Origin: JAADCS01 sp964473735
GTDB taxonomy: Bacteria > Hydrothermota > Hydrothermia > LBFQ01
Assembly: GCA_964473735.1 (NCBI GenBank)
Contig: CAYYQD010000032.1
Span: 1 to 16,625 of the forward strand
Length of the DNA: 16,625 bases
Direction: 5' to 3'
The notes under the pieces are model-generated. The model saw only the letters and a program-made list of their open reading frames with translations. It did no database searches and was not told the origin of the DNA. A program made the position numbers and the translations under genes. Of the stretch, positions 7,439 to 14,381 are shown one piece after another. Every line of letters begins with the position of its first letter. Within the stretch, counting starts at the first letter, position 1.

Positions 7439-8152
7439 TCAGGGATGTATCACGGTGCCCACGTCCTCACCTAAGAGCACCCTGCGGAGCTCTCCCCTCT
7501 TCGTCAGGTTAAAGACGACTATGGGTATTCCGGACTGCCTCGCTATATCAACGGCCGAGGCGTCTAACACCTTCAGGTCCCGAACTAAGAAGTCCGTGTA
7601 GGTCAGCTCGCGCAGTTTCTTAGCCTCAGGGTTTTTAACGGGGTCGTCCGTATATACCCCATCCACCTTCGTCCCCTTCAGCATGACGTCGGCCCCTATC
7701 TCGGAGGCCCTGAGGGCGGCGGCGGAGTCGGTGGAGAAGAAGGGGTTTCCCGTGCCGCCGGCGAAGATAACTATCCTGCCCTTCTCAAGGTGCCTTATTG
7801 CCCTCCTCCTTATGTAAGGCTCCGCCACCCTCTCCACCTCTATGGCGGACATAACGCGGGTCTGGGCCCCTTTCTTCTCAAGGATGCTCTGGAGGGCCAG
7901 GGCGTTCAAAACGGTGGCCAACATCCCCATGTAGTCTCCGGTCACCCTGTCTATTCCCAGCGTTTCACTCTGCGTACCCCTCAGGATGTTGCCTCCACCC
8001 ACCACCAGAGATACCTCAACCCCCAGACTGTGCACCTCAAGGATCTCGTCGGAGAGGACGTCAAGTACCGGAGCGTCTATGCCGAACCCTTTGTCCCCTG
8101 CTAATATCTCACCGCTTACCTTGAGGAGAATACGCCTGTACTTAGGATTCAT
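7439..8152 (-). CDS. pyrH: UMP kinase
   Basis: This cytoplasmic kinase turns UMP into UDP in pyrimidine nucleotide synthesis. The 237 residues are the typical bacterial length. Amino-acid-kinase-fold motifs are all present: Lys11 in LLKVSGE, the GGGN loop at 52-55, TGDYMGMLAT at 71-80 with Asp73, a GTGNPFFSTDSAA phosphate loop, and TKVDGVYTDDP near the nucleotide site. The ATG at 8150-8152 is preceded at 10 bases by TAGAAT, so pyrH probably has its own promoter although it lies 24 bases after hisC. pyrH often sits with tsf and frr; here it does not. Its TGA meets the TGA of the convergent acyltransferase, and the two form TGATCA. Confidence 0.97.
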   Translation of the reverse strand: MNPKYRRILLKVSGEILAGDKGFGIDAPVLDVLSDEILEVHSLGVEVSLVVGGGNILRGTQSETLGIDRVTGDYMGMLATVLNALALQSILEKKGAQTRVMSAIEVERVAEPYIRRRAIRHLEKGRIVIFAGGTGNPFFSTDSAAALRASEIGADVMLKGTKVDGVYTDDPVKNPEAKKLRELTYTDFLVRDLKVLDASAVDIARQSGIPIVVFNLTKRGELRRVLLGEDVGTVIHP

Positions 8153-8162
8153 ACGGGTGAGG

Positions 8163-8168
8163 ATTCTA
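8163..8168 (-). promoter_or_regulatory. -10 box (TAGAAT) for pyrH
   Basis: Minus-strand TAGAAT lies in the short gap between hisC and pyrH and ends 10 bases before the pyrH ATG. No Shine-Dalgarno is seen, and the -35 region would fall inside hisC without a clear match. It predicts a leader of only a few bases and transcription of pyrH independent of hisC. Confidence 0.5.
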
Positions 8169-8176
8169 CGGTGGCC

Positions 8177-9217
8177 TTACTCTCCCGGGCCGAGGAACTC
8201 CTTCACCCCGGCCATGAAGAGGTCGTTCTCCTCCGGTCTGCCCACGGTCACCCTGAGGTGGTCGGATAGGCCCGGAAGGCCGGACACGTCCCTTATCCGG
8301 ACGCCGTAGTCTGCGAGGAACTCGTACATCTCCCTATGCCTGTCCGTCCTGAACATCACGAAGTTGGCCCACGACGGGAAGGGGTTCAGACCCACATCCC
8401 GAAGGAAGGAGGTTATCCTCTCCCTCTCGGAGATAACGGTGTCGGCCCCCCTGGTCAGGTGGGGTTTTATTACGGAGTACTCGCGGAACAATACCAGATG
8501 CACGTGGGTTAGGTTGTAAGGCGCGAAGTTCATGTGTTCCACTGCCCCTATCACCTCCGGAGAAGAAAGGACGTACCCCATACGCATCCCCGCCAGCATT
8601 GACTTACTTAGAGAGCGCCCGACCATAAGGTTGGGGTAATCCTTCAGGTCGTCCCACACGGATACTCTGGCGAAGGGGTAGTAGGCCTCGTCCACGAACA
8701 CCAACGCCCCGGTCTCAAGGGCCTCCCTGACCACCTCCGTATCCACGAGGTTTCCGGTGGGGTTGTTGGGAGACACGAAGTTTATGAGGTGGTACCCCTT
8801 GCCCTTGAAGTGGGAGGGGTCGGGCCGGTAGTCCTCACCTAAGACGACGACGTCCGCCTCCGTACCCGTAGCCACGGCGTAGTGCCTGAACATGGGGTAG
8901 GTGGGCTCAAATATAACGGCCCTCCTCCCCGGCCCACCGGCTACCAGAAAGGCCGAGAGTATGGTCTGGTCCCCCCCGAAGGTCAGGGCTACCCTCTCCG
9001 GCTCAACGCCTATCTCTCCGGCGAACCTCTCCTTCACCTCCGAGTAGGTCAGGGGCTGGGGATACCTGTTCCAGGCCACCTCCCGCACCCTCTCCATGAG
9101 ATAGGACTTTACCTCCTCCGGGAGGTCGTAGGGACTCTCGTTCTGATCCAGCTTCGCCCTGTAGGGCTTCTGGCTAACCGTAAAGGAAGTCTTAAACTCT
9201 ACGTCCTTCCGTAGCAT
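8177..9217 (-). CDS. hisC: Histidinol-phosphate aminotransferase (PLP fold type I)
   Basis: A PLP-dependent aminotransferase that transfers an amino group from glutamate to imidazole-acetol phosphate in histidine synthesis. From ATG 9215-9217 it has 346 residues, normal for HisC. Visible residues are the N-terminal LDQNESPYDLP, Asn152 in SPNNPTG, Asp176 and Tyr179 in VDEAYY, the PLP-binding Lys205 in GRSLSKSM, Arg212 nearby, and a C-terminal LRVTVGR with the carboxylate-binding Arg. A GTG two codons earlier (9221-9223) overlaps the upstream stop by 4 bases and is also possible. I prefer the ATG because a GAGG site sits 5 bases before it. No other his gene is in the window, and some HisC relatives act on aromatic amino acids, so the substrate is probable and not certain. 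Confidence 0.9.
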   Translation of the reverse strand: MLRKDVEFKTSFTVSQKPYRAKLDQNESPYDLPEEVKSYLMERVREVAWNRYPQPLTYSEVKERFAGEIGVEPERVALTFGGDQTILSAFLVAGGPGRRAVIFEPTYPMFRHYAVATGTEADVVVLGEDYRPDPSHFKGKGYHLINFVSPNNPTGNLVDTEVVREALETGALVFVDEAYYPFARVSVWDDLKDYPNLMVGRSLSKSMLAGMRMGYVLSSPEVIGAVEHMNFAPYNLTHVHLVLFREYSVIKPHLTRGADTVISERERITSFLRDVGLNPFPSWANFVMFRTDRHREMYEFLADYGVRIRDVSGLPGLSDHLRVTVGRPEENDLFMAGVKEFLGPGE

Positions 9218-9219
9218 AA

Positions 9220-10005
9220 TCACCTCGTCCAGGACCTCTCTATACCGAACATTATGCGGAGGCTGAAGGCCACACCGCCGAAGGTCAGTCCCAGAAACAT
9301 ACCCCTTTTAGCTGCGTTCTGCGGTACGTTCAGGATCCAGTCCGTCAGCCCGTAGATGCTTCCGCCCACGGCCTTGAAGATTTGGGGGTAGAACACTACC
9401 ACAGCACCGACCAAACTTATACCTGCCAGGGTGAGACGCATCGCCTTTTCCCCACCGTACAGCCTACGACTACCCCTCCAGAGCCATACGGCGGCCAGAA
9501 TCAGGAAGACGGAGAGCGCTATGGGGAATATGATGTGCGCGTAAAGGACCCTCCCGATCATGACTACGGTCGCGAATATGAGCAGGAGGAAGGAGTTCAG
9601 GTTGCGGGCACGGAAGGCCCTGTAGGCAGCCGAGGCTATGTAGAAGGCCAGAATGGAGAACATCGTCGCGTCCAGGGGGAGATACACGTTGCGGAAGAGC
9701 CAGAGGAAGGAGGCCTTAGGGCTGAACGGGGAGCCTATCCGTATCCAGTCCAGTATTCCCCATGCCACCGTCAGGAAGAAGGCTACGAGGAGCGTCGCAC
9801 TGTAAAGCACCTTCTCTCCCCTCTGAACCCTGCGGGCGTGGAACAGAATGAGGCTATCCATCCCTATGAGCATGGCGAAACCGGATATTACTATAGCCAT
9901 CATGAGCAGGTAGGTCTGTATGACCTCCGCCTGTGGCAGGAAGAAGAGAAGGACGGTGATTATTGAGGTGAGCATTACGGTGATTATAGGCCCCTGTTTC
10001 TGCAT
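9220..10005 (-). CDS. Unknown polytopic membrane protein paired with a DUF6754-like gene
   Basis: I do not recognise this 261-residue protein. It is very hydrophobic, with about seven or eight membrane helices (roughly 7-23, 33-56, 68-86, 112-130, 138-155, 158-176, 190-207 and 236-252). Basic residues sit in the short loops, for example HARRVQRGEK at 56-65 and RRLYGGEK at 180-187. There are no cysteines or obvious enzyme motifs; isolated Asp residues occur at 50, 86 and 112. Its ATG lies 3 bases after the stop of the DUF6754-like gene, and a strong GGAGGTGA ribosome site spans that stop. Its own stop overlaps the alternative hisC start. Tight coupling suggests a joint membrane complex with the upstream protein. 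Confidence 0.75.
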   Translation of the reverse strand: MQKQGPIITVMLTSIITVLLFFLPQAEVIQTYLLMMAIVISGFAMLIGMDSLILFHARRVQRGEKVLYSATLLVAFFLTVAWGILDWIRIGSPFSPKASFLWLFRNVYLPLDATMFSILAFYIASAAYRAFRARNLNSFLLLIFATVVMIGRVLYAHIIFPIALSVFLILAAVWLWRGSRRLYGGEKAMRLTLAGISLVGAVVVFYPQIFKAVGGSIYGLTDWILNVPQNAAKRGMFLGLTFGGVAFSLRIMFGIERSWTR

Positions 10006-10008
10006 ATC

Positions 10009-11181
10009 TCACCTCCCCGTTGCTGCAAATATACTGCTGTAGGCATCGTACATCCACTTAAAATCCGGGTTTATCTGGGAGAGGGTGGCCAGAATTATCC
10101 CCACGAGTATGACGGCTAAGCTCAGGGCCTTGAACCAGTCCCCGGACTTAACGCCGGCCACCTCAAGGGGATTGCGCGATATGTAGGCGGAGGCGGCGTA
10201 GAGCTCGTCGGCCAGGATGGTGTAATCGCAGGCCGCGATAAAGAAGGGGAGCTGGTCTATGGCTACGGTGCCGGCCACAGATATGGCCCCGCTGACGTAG
10301 GCGTTCTCGGCCAGTATCAGGGACTCGGCGTAGAAGTACCCCATGAAGAACACGGCCCCCGGCTTGATACGGTTCATCATACCGCTCATCCCGGAGGCGA
10401 ATCCGAACTGGGACGTGGTCAGGAAGAACACGTCGTTCTCCTTGTACAGGTCCGGCCTACCCATCTCAACGTAGGCCTCCTTGACGGCCTCACGGGAGGC
10501 TGCCAGCACCAGAGGGTCGTTGTTGGGCACCAGAACCGGCACCTCGTAAAGGGCCGCCCTCTTCGCCACCTGCTTCAGGACGGTTATGCCGGCCAGTATG
10601 GCGAGGTTGTCTATCGTCCCTATACCCGTCGTGAACATTATGGGCTTACCCATCTCCGCCGAGCGCCCGACGGCATCATCCACCACGTCAAGACCGGCTA
10701 TACGCCGGATGAACACGTTCGGATCCCTCCTCGCCCTCTCCAACAGGTAGAAGAATATAACCGTGAAGAGGAGTATGGCCACCAGTATGTTGGTCTTCTT
10801 GGTATCAAAGAAGGCGATAACGCCGCCCTTTCTCACCTCCGCCTTCTCCGTCTTCGGTCGGGAGGGGGGGGATTCCTCCTTAGGTTTGGGTGAGACCTCC
10901 ACGGTTCGGCCCACGCCTATCCAGTCGGTGTCGCTACTGTCCGCACCTACGAACGTACGCAGGAGGTACTCCGCTTTTCCGCCCAGCGTGTCCACCAGGG
11001 CGGTATCCCCAGCACCCAGAACACCTAAGAGCATAGGAGACTCCTTGGGATGTACGGAGTCGGAGCGGAACACCTTCACCGAATCCACCTTCACTTCGGA
11101 GTAAGACCACACTATCACGTTGTTGCCCCCGAGGGTATCCACGGAGACCTTCGCTATTCCTATATAGGCGAGGAGGAACAT
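10009..11181 (-). CDS. DUF6754-like membrane protein with extracytoplasmic N-terminal domain
   Basis: A 390-residue protein of unknown function. Residues 1-13 are hydrophobic, a possible short signal sequence without the usual basic start. Residues 14-97 look like a beta-rich fibronectin-III-type domain (VIVWSYSEV...YLLRTFVG). A Pro/Lys/Glu linker follows (98-118), then a membrane helix (132-147), a soluble Ala/Gly-rich domain (153-345) and a C-terminal helix (352-368). The soluble domain has VGRSAEMGKPIMFTTGIGTI (171-190), VPNNDPLVLAA and EAYVEMGR, which I associate with DUF6754 proteins of thermophilic and deep-branching bacteria; that assignment is from memory. No catalytic residues are evident. 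It is the first gene of the unit that continues to the membrane protein and hisC. TATAAT lies 8 bases before its ATG. Confidence 0.75.
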   Translation of the reverse strand: MFLLAYIGIAKVSVDTLGGNNVIVWSYSEVKVDSVKVFRSDSVHPKESPMLLGVLGAGDTALVDTLGGKAEYLLRTFVGADSSDTDWIGVGRTVEVSPKPKEESPPSRPKTEKAEVRKGGVIAFFDTKKTNILVAILLFTVIFFYLLERARRDPNVFIRRIAGLDVVDDAVGRSAEMGKPIMFTTGIGTIDNLAILAGITVLKQVAKRAALYEVPVLVPNNDPLVLAASREAVKEAYVEMGRPDLYKENDVFFLTTSQFGFASGMSGMMNRIKPGAVFFMGYFYAESLILAENAYVSGAISVAGTVAIDQLPFFIAACDYTILADELYAASAYISRNPLEVAGVKSGDWFKALSLAVILVGIILATLSQINPDFKWMYDAYSSIFAATGR

Positions 11182-11189
11182 GGGAGGGT

Positions 11190-11195
11190 ATTATA
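11190..11195 (-). promoter_or_regulatory. -10 box (TATAAT) for the DUF6754-like operon
   Basis: A perfect TATAAT on the minus strand ends 8 bases before the ATG at 11181. No good -35 or Shine-Dalgarno is seen. It lies in a 149-base divergent region shared with the mutase gene, in which I see no further structure. Confidence 0.6.
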
Positions 11196-11317
11196 GTCCC
11201 GGAAGCCGTTATAGGGAGGGCGGATGCTGAATAGGGAAGTCCCATTAGCCGTCGCACCATCCTCAGGCTACGCGGATAGAAGCGTCCGACGCGATTCCGC
11301 CCGGCCCCCTACACCCT

Positions 11318-11323
11318 TAAAAT
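11318..11323 (+). promoter_or_regulatory. -10 box (TAAAAT) for the methylmalonyl-CoA mutase gene
   Basis: TAAAAT ends 7 bases before the ATG at 11331, in an AT-rich patch following a C-rich run. No Shine-Dalgarno is present, so a leaderless or almost leaderless mRNA is expected. Confidence 0.5.
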
Positions 11324-11330
11324 AAGAACC

Positions 11331-13013
11331 ATGCGTGAAACCGCCAGCCGTGAACTTGAGGATCTGTATAGGGAGTGGAGGGAGAGAGCCAGAGCCAGAT
11401 CAAAGGATAGGAAGGCCCACTTCCTTACCATATCCGGAATACCCATAAAGGACCTCTACACCCCCCTTGACGTACCCGGGTTTGATTACTCCGAAAAGTT
11501 AGGCTTTCCCGGTGAGTACCCCTACACCCGCGGCCCCTACTACAACATGTACAGAGGAAGGCCCTGGACCATAAGACAGTTCGCCGGTTTCGGAAGGGCG
11601 AAGGACACGAACGAGCGCTTTAAGTACCTGATATCGGTGGGGCAGACGGGTCTTTCTACCGCCTTTGACATGCCCACCCTAATGGGGTACGACTCCGACC
11701 ACCCCATGGCCGAGGGCGAGGTAGGTAGGGAGGGGGTCGCCGTTGATACGTTGGCCGACTTTGAGGTCCTCTTTGACGGGATAAATCTGGGGGAGGTCTC
11801 CGTCTCCTTCACCATAAACGCCCCCGCCATATTCATATACTCCCTGTACCTGGCCGTTGCCGAGAAGCAGGGGGTACCCTGGGAGAAGTTAAGGGGCACC
11901 CTCCAGAACGATATGCTCAAGGAGTTCCACGCCCAGAACGAATGGATATTTCCACCCGGCCCCTCCGTCAAACTCGTTACGGATATAGTGGAGTTCTCCA
12001 CGTACCATACCCCCAAGTTCAACACCATATCTATCTCCGGGTACCATATCCGGGAGGCGGGTTCAACTGCTGCCCAGGAGCTGGCCTTCACGCTGGCCGA
12101 CGGCTTCGCGTACGTTGAGGCCGGAATACGCCGGGGGCTTGACGTGGACGCCTTCGCTCCCCGCCTGTCCTTCTTCTTCAACTCCCACCTTGACTTCTTT
12201 GAGGAGATAGCCAAGTTCAGGGCTGCCCGCAGGATATGGGCGAGGGAGATGAGGTACCGCTACGGGGCCAAGAAACCCGAGAGCTGGCGCCTCCGTTTCC
12301 ACACCCAGACCGCCGGATGCTCCCTGACCGCCCAGCAGCCTCTGGTGAATATCGTCAGGACGGCCTACGAGGCCCTGGCCGCAGTCCTGGGAGGAACCCA
12401 GAGCCTGCACACCAACTCCTACGACGAGGCCCTACAGCTACCCTCCAAGGAGGCCGTGACCATAGCCGTTAGGACGCAGCAGGTCATCCTTCACGAGATC
12501 GGGGTGACCAACACCATAGACCCCCTGGCCGGCTCCTACTTCGTGGAGTGGCTAACGGACGAGATGGAGAGGCAGGCCTACGAGTACTTTGACAGGATCC
12601 TTGACTTAGGGAACGGCTCCTTCCTTGACGGCATACTCAAGGGGATAGACCTGGGCTTCTTCAAGAAGGAGATAGCCGACGCCGCCTACGAGTTCCAGAA
12701 GAGGGTTGAGGAGGGGGATTTCATCTGGGTGGGCGTAAACGCCTATCAGGAGGACGTTCCCCTTGAAGTCCCCAAGTTCTACGTGGACCCCAAGATAGAG
12801 GAGGAGCAGAGGGCCTTCGTAAAGAAGATAAGGGAGACCCGGGACAACTACGCCGTGAAGGAGGCCCTGAAGAGGTTGAAAGAGGCCGCCAAGAGGGGCG
12901 AGAATCTGGTACCTTACTTCGTGGAGGCCGTTAAAGTGTACGCCACCGAGGGGGAGCTGATGGACACCCTGAAGGAGGTCTACGGCACCTACAGGGAGAA
13001 CCTCATCCTCTAA
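11331..13013 (+). CDS. mcmA: Methylmalonyl-CoA mutase, catalytic (alpha) subunit without B12 domain
   Basis: This is the TIM-barrel substrate-binding subunit of an adenosylcobalamin-dependent acyl-CoA mutase, which interconverts (R)-methylmalonyl-CoA and succinyl-CoA. Its 560 residues cover only the catalytic part. The B12-binding domain (DxHxxG) is absent and must be a separate small subunit, as in many archaeal and thermophile two-part enzymes; it is not in this window. Recognisable stretches are the YTRGPYYNMY and RPWTIRQFAGFG region (65-87), GYDSDHP (119-125), the catalytic-site SGYH (Tyr238, His239), HTQTAGCSLTAQQP (324-337) and GGTQSLHTNSYDEAL (354-368). The C-terminus ends in the usual YGTYRE. 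Mutases for isobutyryl- or 2-hydroxyisobutyryl-CoA are related, but motif details favour methylmalonyl-CoA. Its stop overlaps the convergent arsC-like gene by 4 bases. Confidence 0.92.
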   Translation: MRETASRELEDLYREWRERARARSKDRKAHFLTISGIPIKDLYTPLDVPGFDYSEKLGFPGEYPYTRGPYYNMYRGRPWTIRQFAGFGRAKDTNERFKYLISVGQTGLSTAFDMPTLMGYDSDHPMAEGEVGREGVAVDTLADFEVLFDGINLGEVSVSFTINAPAIFIYSLYLAVAEKQGVPWEKLRGTLQNDMLKEFHAQNEWIFPPGPSVKLVTDIVEFSTYHTPKFNTISISGYHIREAGSTAAQELAFTLADGFAYVEAGIRRGLDVDAFAPRLSFFFNSHLDFFEEIAKFRAARRIWAREMRYRYGAKKPESWRLRFHTQTAGCSLTAQQPLVNIVRTAYEALAAVLGGTQSLHTNSYDEALQLPSKEAVTIAVRTQQVILHEIGVTNTIDPLAGSYFVEWLTDEMERQAYEYFDRILDLGNGSFLDGILKGIDLGFFKKEIADAAYEFQKRVEEGDFIWVGVNAYQEDVPLEVPKFYVDPKIEEEQRAFVKKIRETRDNYAVKEALKRLKEAAKRGENLVPYFVEAVKVYATEGELMDTLKEVYGTYRENLIL

Positions 13014-13396
13014 GGGGATAGCCTCCTGCTCAGGCGCCTTACGTGGCACTCTATCTCATCGCGGGTTTTACGGTAGGTTTCTAAGTCTTTGCCGTAGGGA
13101 TCGGGGACGTCCCAAACTTCCCGGTACTTGCCGGGTACGGAAGGGCATTCCTCCCCCGAGCATACGGTTATAACGACGTCCCACTCCAACGTGGGCAGGT
13201 CCCAGATGCCTTTGGACCGCTGGTGGGATATGTCTATCCCCACCTCCTCCATAACCTGTACGGCTAAGGGATGTACGAATCCCTCCGGTTCAGAGCCGGC
13301 GGAGAAGACTTCGGCACCTCTCAGGTACCGACGGGCGAAACCCTCGGCCATCTGACTGCGACAGGAGTTCCCCTTACAGAGGAAGAGGACCCTCAT
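13010..13396 (-). CDS. ArsC-type low-molecular-weight phosphatase / arsenate reductase
   Basis: A 128-residue cytoplasmic protein of the low-molecular-weight tyrosine phosphatase fold. The P-loop is LCKGNSCRS, with nucleophile Cys7, Cys12 and Arg13. The form C-x-G-N-S-C-R-S-Q-M-A-E-G is that of thioredoxin-coupled arsenate reductases. Two later cysteines, Cys79 and Cys84 (VCSGEEC), sit where the redox relay pair of that enzyme lies, and the general-acid Asp is in DVPDPYG (Asp99). Arsenate reduction is therefore the best guess. No arsenic regulator or efflux gene is nearby, so a phosphatase role remains possible. The frame is open up to 13555, but the ATG at 13394-13396 is correct: the fold's first strand begins there and it overlaps the lipoprotein stop (ATGA). 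Confidence 0.88.
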   Translation of the reverse strand: MRVLFLCKGNSCRSQMAEGFARRYLRGAEVFSAGSEPEGFVHPLAVQVMEEVGIDISHQRSKGIWDLPTLEWDVVITVCSGEECPSVPGKYREVWDVPDPYGKDLETYRKTRDEIECHVRRLSRRLSP

Positions 13397-14319
13397 CGGA
13401 AGGTCCTTATGATGCCCTCTACCCGGAGTATCAGGTTGACCTTGTTCTCGCTCTGCGGGGCGAAGACACCGGCATCTAATACGTAGAACCTGCCATCCTT
13501 GTTGAAGGCGTAGGTCACGAAGGGGCCACCGGCCATGAGTGTGTCGTTCTTCCACAGCCCGTATACCTTAAAGACCTGCACTCCCCGTACGTCGTCCGTC
13601 ATGGAGGTGACGTACTCCCTGACCACGCTATCCCCCTTGTAGTAGATGGTGGTGAGGCTATCCCTAAGGTTCAGGAGGTCTTCAAGGGTTATGTAGCGCT
13701 CGTGGGGTTCGGAATACACGAATATGAAGCGGTTCGGGTGCCCTTTTATTATGGAGAGAAATCCCTTTCCCCTACGATAAACGCTCCAGCCCGCAGGTAC
13801 GACCATCTTCAGGCCGAACTCCCTCTCTATCGTCCTGATCAGCTTCCGGTTCTTCCCCCCCATGAACTCCACCTCGGAGAGCTCCCGTACGGCCTTGTTC
13901 ATCAGGGTGTCCCACATTATGGGGAGGTTGTCGGATACCAGCCGAAGCATGGCGCGGGAGTCGTATGAGCACACCAAAACGGTGAAGTCCCCCCGTACGA
14001 ACATATCCTTACGGAAGAATACCCCCTCCTCCTCCTTACATAGGTTCCAGAGGGAGTCGTTAGGCAGGAGGAACAGTATCTTGTTCCGGTAGTTATCAAA
14101 CTGTGGAAACCTATTCCACTTTATGGGCCTCAGGTATATCAGGGTTTCGGGTTGCGGGGTGTAAAGCACCTTCGTCATGTACTTATACACGGCTCCGGCC
14201 GAGAACTTGGAGTCCTCGGAATACACCATGAGGACCTCCCTGCTCGTCCCCACAACCATCTTGGCCTTTCCTCCACACCCTACGATGAGAAGAAGTGAGA
14301 GCGTGAAAAATCTCTTCAA
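13393..14319 (-). CDS. DUF4837-like lipoprotein
   Basis: A 308-residue exported protein. The N-terminus has MKR, a hydrophobic core and a lipobox LIVGC, so signal peptidase II should cleave before Cys15 and the protein should be lipid-anchored outside the cytoplasmic membrane. The mature part, with strands such as KMVVGTSREVLMVYSE, an FDNYRNKILFLLPN segment and a late AFNKDGRFYVLDAGVFAPQ, resembles the DUF4837 family described mainly in Bacteroidetes; function unknown. The only start is TTG at 14317-14319, because a TAG closes the frame four codons upstream. A TAGAAT box ends 6 bases before that TTG, a rare case of a leaderless-looking TTG start. It is coupled to the ArsC-type gene by a 4-base overlap. 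Confidence 0.8.
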   Translation of the reverse strand: MKRFFTLSLLLIVGCGGKAKMVVGTSREVLMVYSEDSKFSAGAVYKYMTKVLYTPQPETLIYLRPIKWNRFPQFDNYRNKILFLLPNDSLWNLCKEEEGVFFRKDMFVRGDFTVLVCSYDSRAMLRLVSDNLPIMWDTLMNKAVRELSEVEFMGGKNRKLIRTIEREFGLKMVVPAGWSVYRRGKGFLSIIKGHPNRFIFVYSEPHERYITLEDLLNLRDSLTTIYYKGDSVVREYVTSMTDDVRGVQVFKVYGLWKNDTLMAGGPFVTYAFNKDGRFYVLDAGVFAPQSENKVNLILRVEGIIRTFR

Positions 14320-14325
14320 GAGCGT

Positions 14326-14331
14326 ATTCTA
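14326..14331 (-). promoter_or_regulatory. -10 box (TAGAAT) for the lipoprotein-arsC unit
   Basis: Minus-strand TAGAAT ends 6 bases before the TTG start at 14319, and the in-frame stop TAG is part of it. No Shine-Dalgarno is seen. It shares a 62-base divergent region with the lpdA promoter. Confidence 0.5.
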
Positions 14332-14368
14332 AGACCGAACTCCCTTCCCTCCACGCCCCTTACGGGGG

Positions 14369-14374
14369 TAGAAT
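14369..14374 (+). promoter_or_regulatory. -10 box (TAGAAT) for lpdA
   Basis: TAGAAT ends 7 bases before the lpdA ATG, with no Shine-Dalgarno. Immediately upstream, positions 14356-14367 read CCCCTTACGGGG, a 4-base-pair inverted repeat that could be an operator or chance in GC-rich DNA. Confidence 0.55.
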
Positions 14375-14381
14375 CTCCCAC

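Noticed and set aside
9382..9966. A 194-codon plus-strand frame opposite the polytopic membrane protein
   Set aside because: Extremely Glu/Gly/Tyr-rich, as expected from the complement of a hydrophobic membrane gene; no start signals.
11540..12214. A 224-codon minus-strand frame inside the mutase gene
   Set aside because: Antisense shadow of a clearly conserved catalytic region; no promoter box or recognisable motif.
13397..13555. N-terminal extension of the ArsC-type protein to a 181-residue product
   Set aside because: The extension lies inside the lipoprotein gene and resembles nothing; the fold begins exactly at ATG 13396, which overlaps the upstream stop.
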